A DNA stretch of 64,000 bases, from NCBI GenBank assembly GCA_036510225.1, contig DATCEH010000029.1, positions 62,001 through 126,000 of the forward strand, read 5' to 3'. The position numbers and the translations under genes were made by a program. Positions 63,305-64,000 of this stretch are shown here, piece after piece. A model generated the notes under the pieces. That model did no database searches, was not told where the DNA came from, and saw only the letters and a program-made list of their open reading frames with translations. The number at the start of each line of letters is the position of its first letter. The stretch's first letter is position 1. Origin of the DNA: Palsa-513 sp036510225. GTDB taxonomy: Bacteria; Actinomycetota; Thermoleophilia; Solirubrobacterales; Solirubrobacteraceae.

Positions 63305-64000
63305 GAAGCCCTCGAGTGCTGGAGAAACGTGAGCGCGATCGCGGTCACAGCGAACAGCCCCATCATCAGCATCGCGTACGCGAAGCTGAGCGGCCCCGTA
63401 TCGAACCCCGCCGCGGTGCTCTGGCTCGTCGTGCCGTAGTGAAGCGTCGCCAGCCCAAGGTTGGTGTAGCGAAAGCACTGCGAGGTGTCCACCTGCCCGG
63501 CGCACGTCCCCTCACCACTCGTCGTGAGAAACAGCGCCCCAATCGCCGTCATCGTGACCCCCAACGCCACGATCATGCTCGCGAGCACCCCGGCACGGGC
63601 CTCGCGCAGCGCCAACCGGCCGCGCGCGAGCCACGACGCGCCGCACGCCTCGGCCTGCTCGAGCAGCACGGGCGGGACCCGCTGCAGAGCCGTCGCGGTC
63701 AAGGCGGTCACGATCGGCAGGGCGAGCAGCATCTGCACGAACACGTCCATCGAGATCGCGACGTGAAACCAGCGTGTCGTGACACTCGGCGGGATCAGCC
63801 CGGCGAGCGGGCCGCGGTACACCCGACTCGACACGTTGACGTCGCCGTGCCCCGGCGCGGCCTGAAACGCGCTCTGCGCGGAGATCGACAGGATGACGAA
63901 AACGCCGACGACGACCGGCGGCGCCCGCGTCAGCGCGTTGCCGATCGCCAGCAGCGGGCCGCGACCGCGGAAGCGCCCCAAACCCAGCAGACACCCGACC
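63280..64000 (-). CDS. ABC transporter permease, first (5' end outside window)
   Basis: The frame is open to the right edge; a TTG at 63,981 is in frame but the N-terminal helix expected of the family probably lies beyond the window. Visible features: helices LTRAPPVVVGVFVIL and ISMDVFVQMLLALPIV, the coupling motif VPPVLLEQAEACGASWLARGRLALREARAGVL, and an unusual exported-side loop with two cysteines (SGEGTCAGQVDTSQCFRYTNLG). It differs clearly from the second permease, so the importer is probably a heterodimer. Confidence 0.82.
   Translation of the reverse strand, partial: VGCLLGLGRFRGRGPLLAIGNALTRAPPVVVGVFVILSISAQSAFQAAPGHGDVNVSSRVYRGPLAGLIPPSVTTRWFHVAISMDVFVQMLLALPIVTALTATALQRVPPVLLEQAEACGASWLARGRLALREARAGVLASMIVALGVTMTAIGALFLTTSGEGTCAGQVDTSQCFRYTNLGLATLHYGTTSQSTAAGFDTGPLSFAYAMLMMGLFAVTAIALTFLQHSRASWIAGGQS

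Overview
This is a high-G+C bacterial window. The gene set (a primary sigma-70 factor with a complete domain 1.1-4 layout, FolE2-type GTP cyclohydrolase, a group I-intron-type PD-(D/E)XK endonuclease remnant preceded by a GAAC-N4-GTTC box, IS3, IS110 and MobF relaxase genes of actinobacterial type) points to Actinomycetota, possibly class Thermoleophilia. The class is an inference, not something the sequence proves.

Left flank (1-10.2 kb) is ordinary chromosome: an AIM24-family protein, a small blue-copper protein, a secreted NlpC/P60-like protein with a lipoprotein, an FAH-family hydrolase, ClpP, an aldo/keto reductase, PgsA, FolE2, RpoD, a frameshifted endonuclease gene, tRNA-Tyr, a DUF1295 membrane protein and tRNA-Thr(GGT).

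From 10,229 to 49,469 lies a mobile element of about 39.2 kb. It is bounded by a perfect 47-bp direct repeat made of the 3' half of tRNA-Thr, with a tyrosine integrase directly inside the left copy. It carries a MobF relaxase, a TraG/VirD4-type coupling protein, a probable excisionase gene (split by an IS110-family insertion) and an R388-like hairpin/nic sequence next to the relaxase. No VirB4 or other mating-channel gene is seen, so it looks mobilizable rather than self-transmissible. Its cargo falls in blocks: XRE regulator + GIY-YIG nuclease; a protein with two copies of a winged-helix-like unit followed by a phospholipase-D-like protein; a toxin-antitoxin pair; an intact-ended IS3 element; a HARE-HTH protein and a second GIY-YIG copy; a 32-residue membrane peptide; a HIRAN protein; an apparently frameshifted M48 peptidase.

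The right half of the element is the most interesting part. One tightly coupled operon (32.5-41.2 kb) encodes a GHKL ATPase fused to a HExxH peptidase-like region and zinc ribbon, then NurA, HerA, Mre11/SbcD and Rad50/SbcC: an archaeal-style DNA-end-processing set on a bacterial mobile element, headed by an unusual ATPase. Next comes a zinc-hook SMC-like ATPase with a small HEPN-like protein (a possible split relative of RloC), beside a single-chain type IIG restriction-modification enzyme. Together these look like a defence island carried by the element.

Right flank (49.5-64 kb): hypothetical genes, a MoxR-DUF58-DUF4129 cluster, and a long minus-strand operon encoding an ABC importer (two permeases, ATPase, Tat-type lipoprotein), membrane and secreted proteins and a MerR/Mop-domain regulator, running off the window end. 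Several genes carry single-base frame changes; these may be real decay or assembly errors, and the sequence alone cannot tell which.
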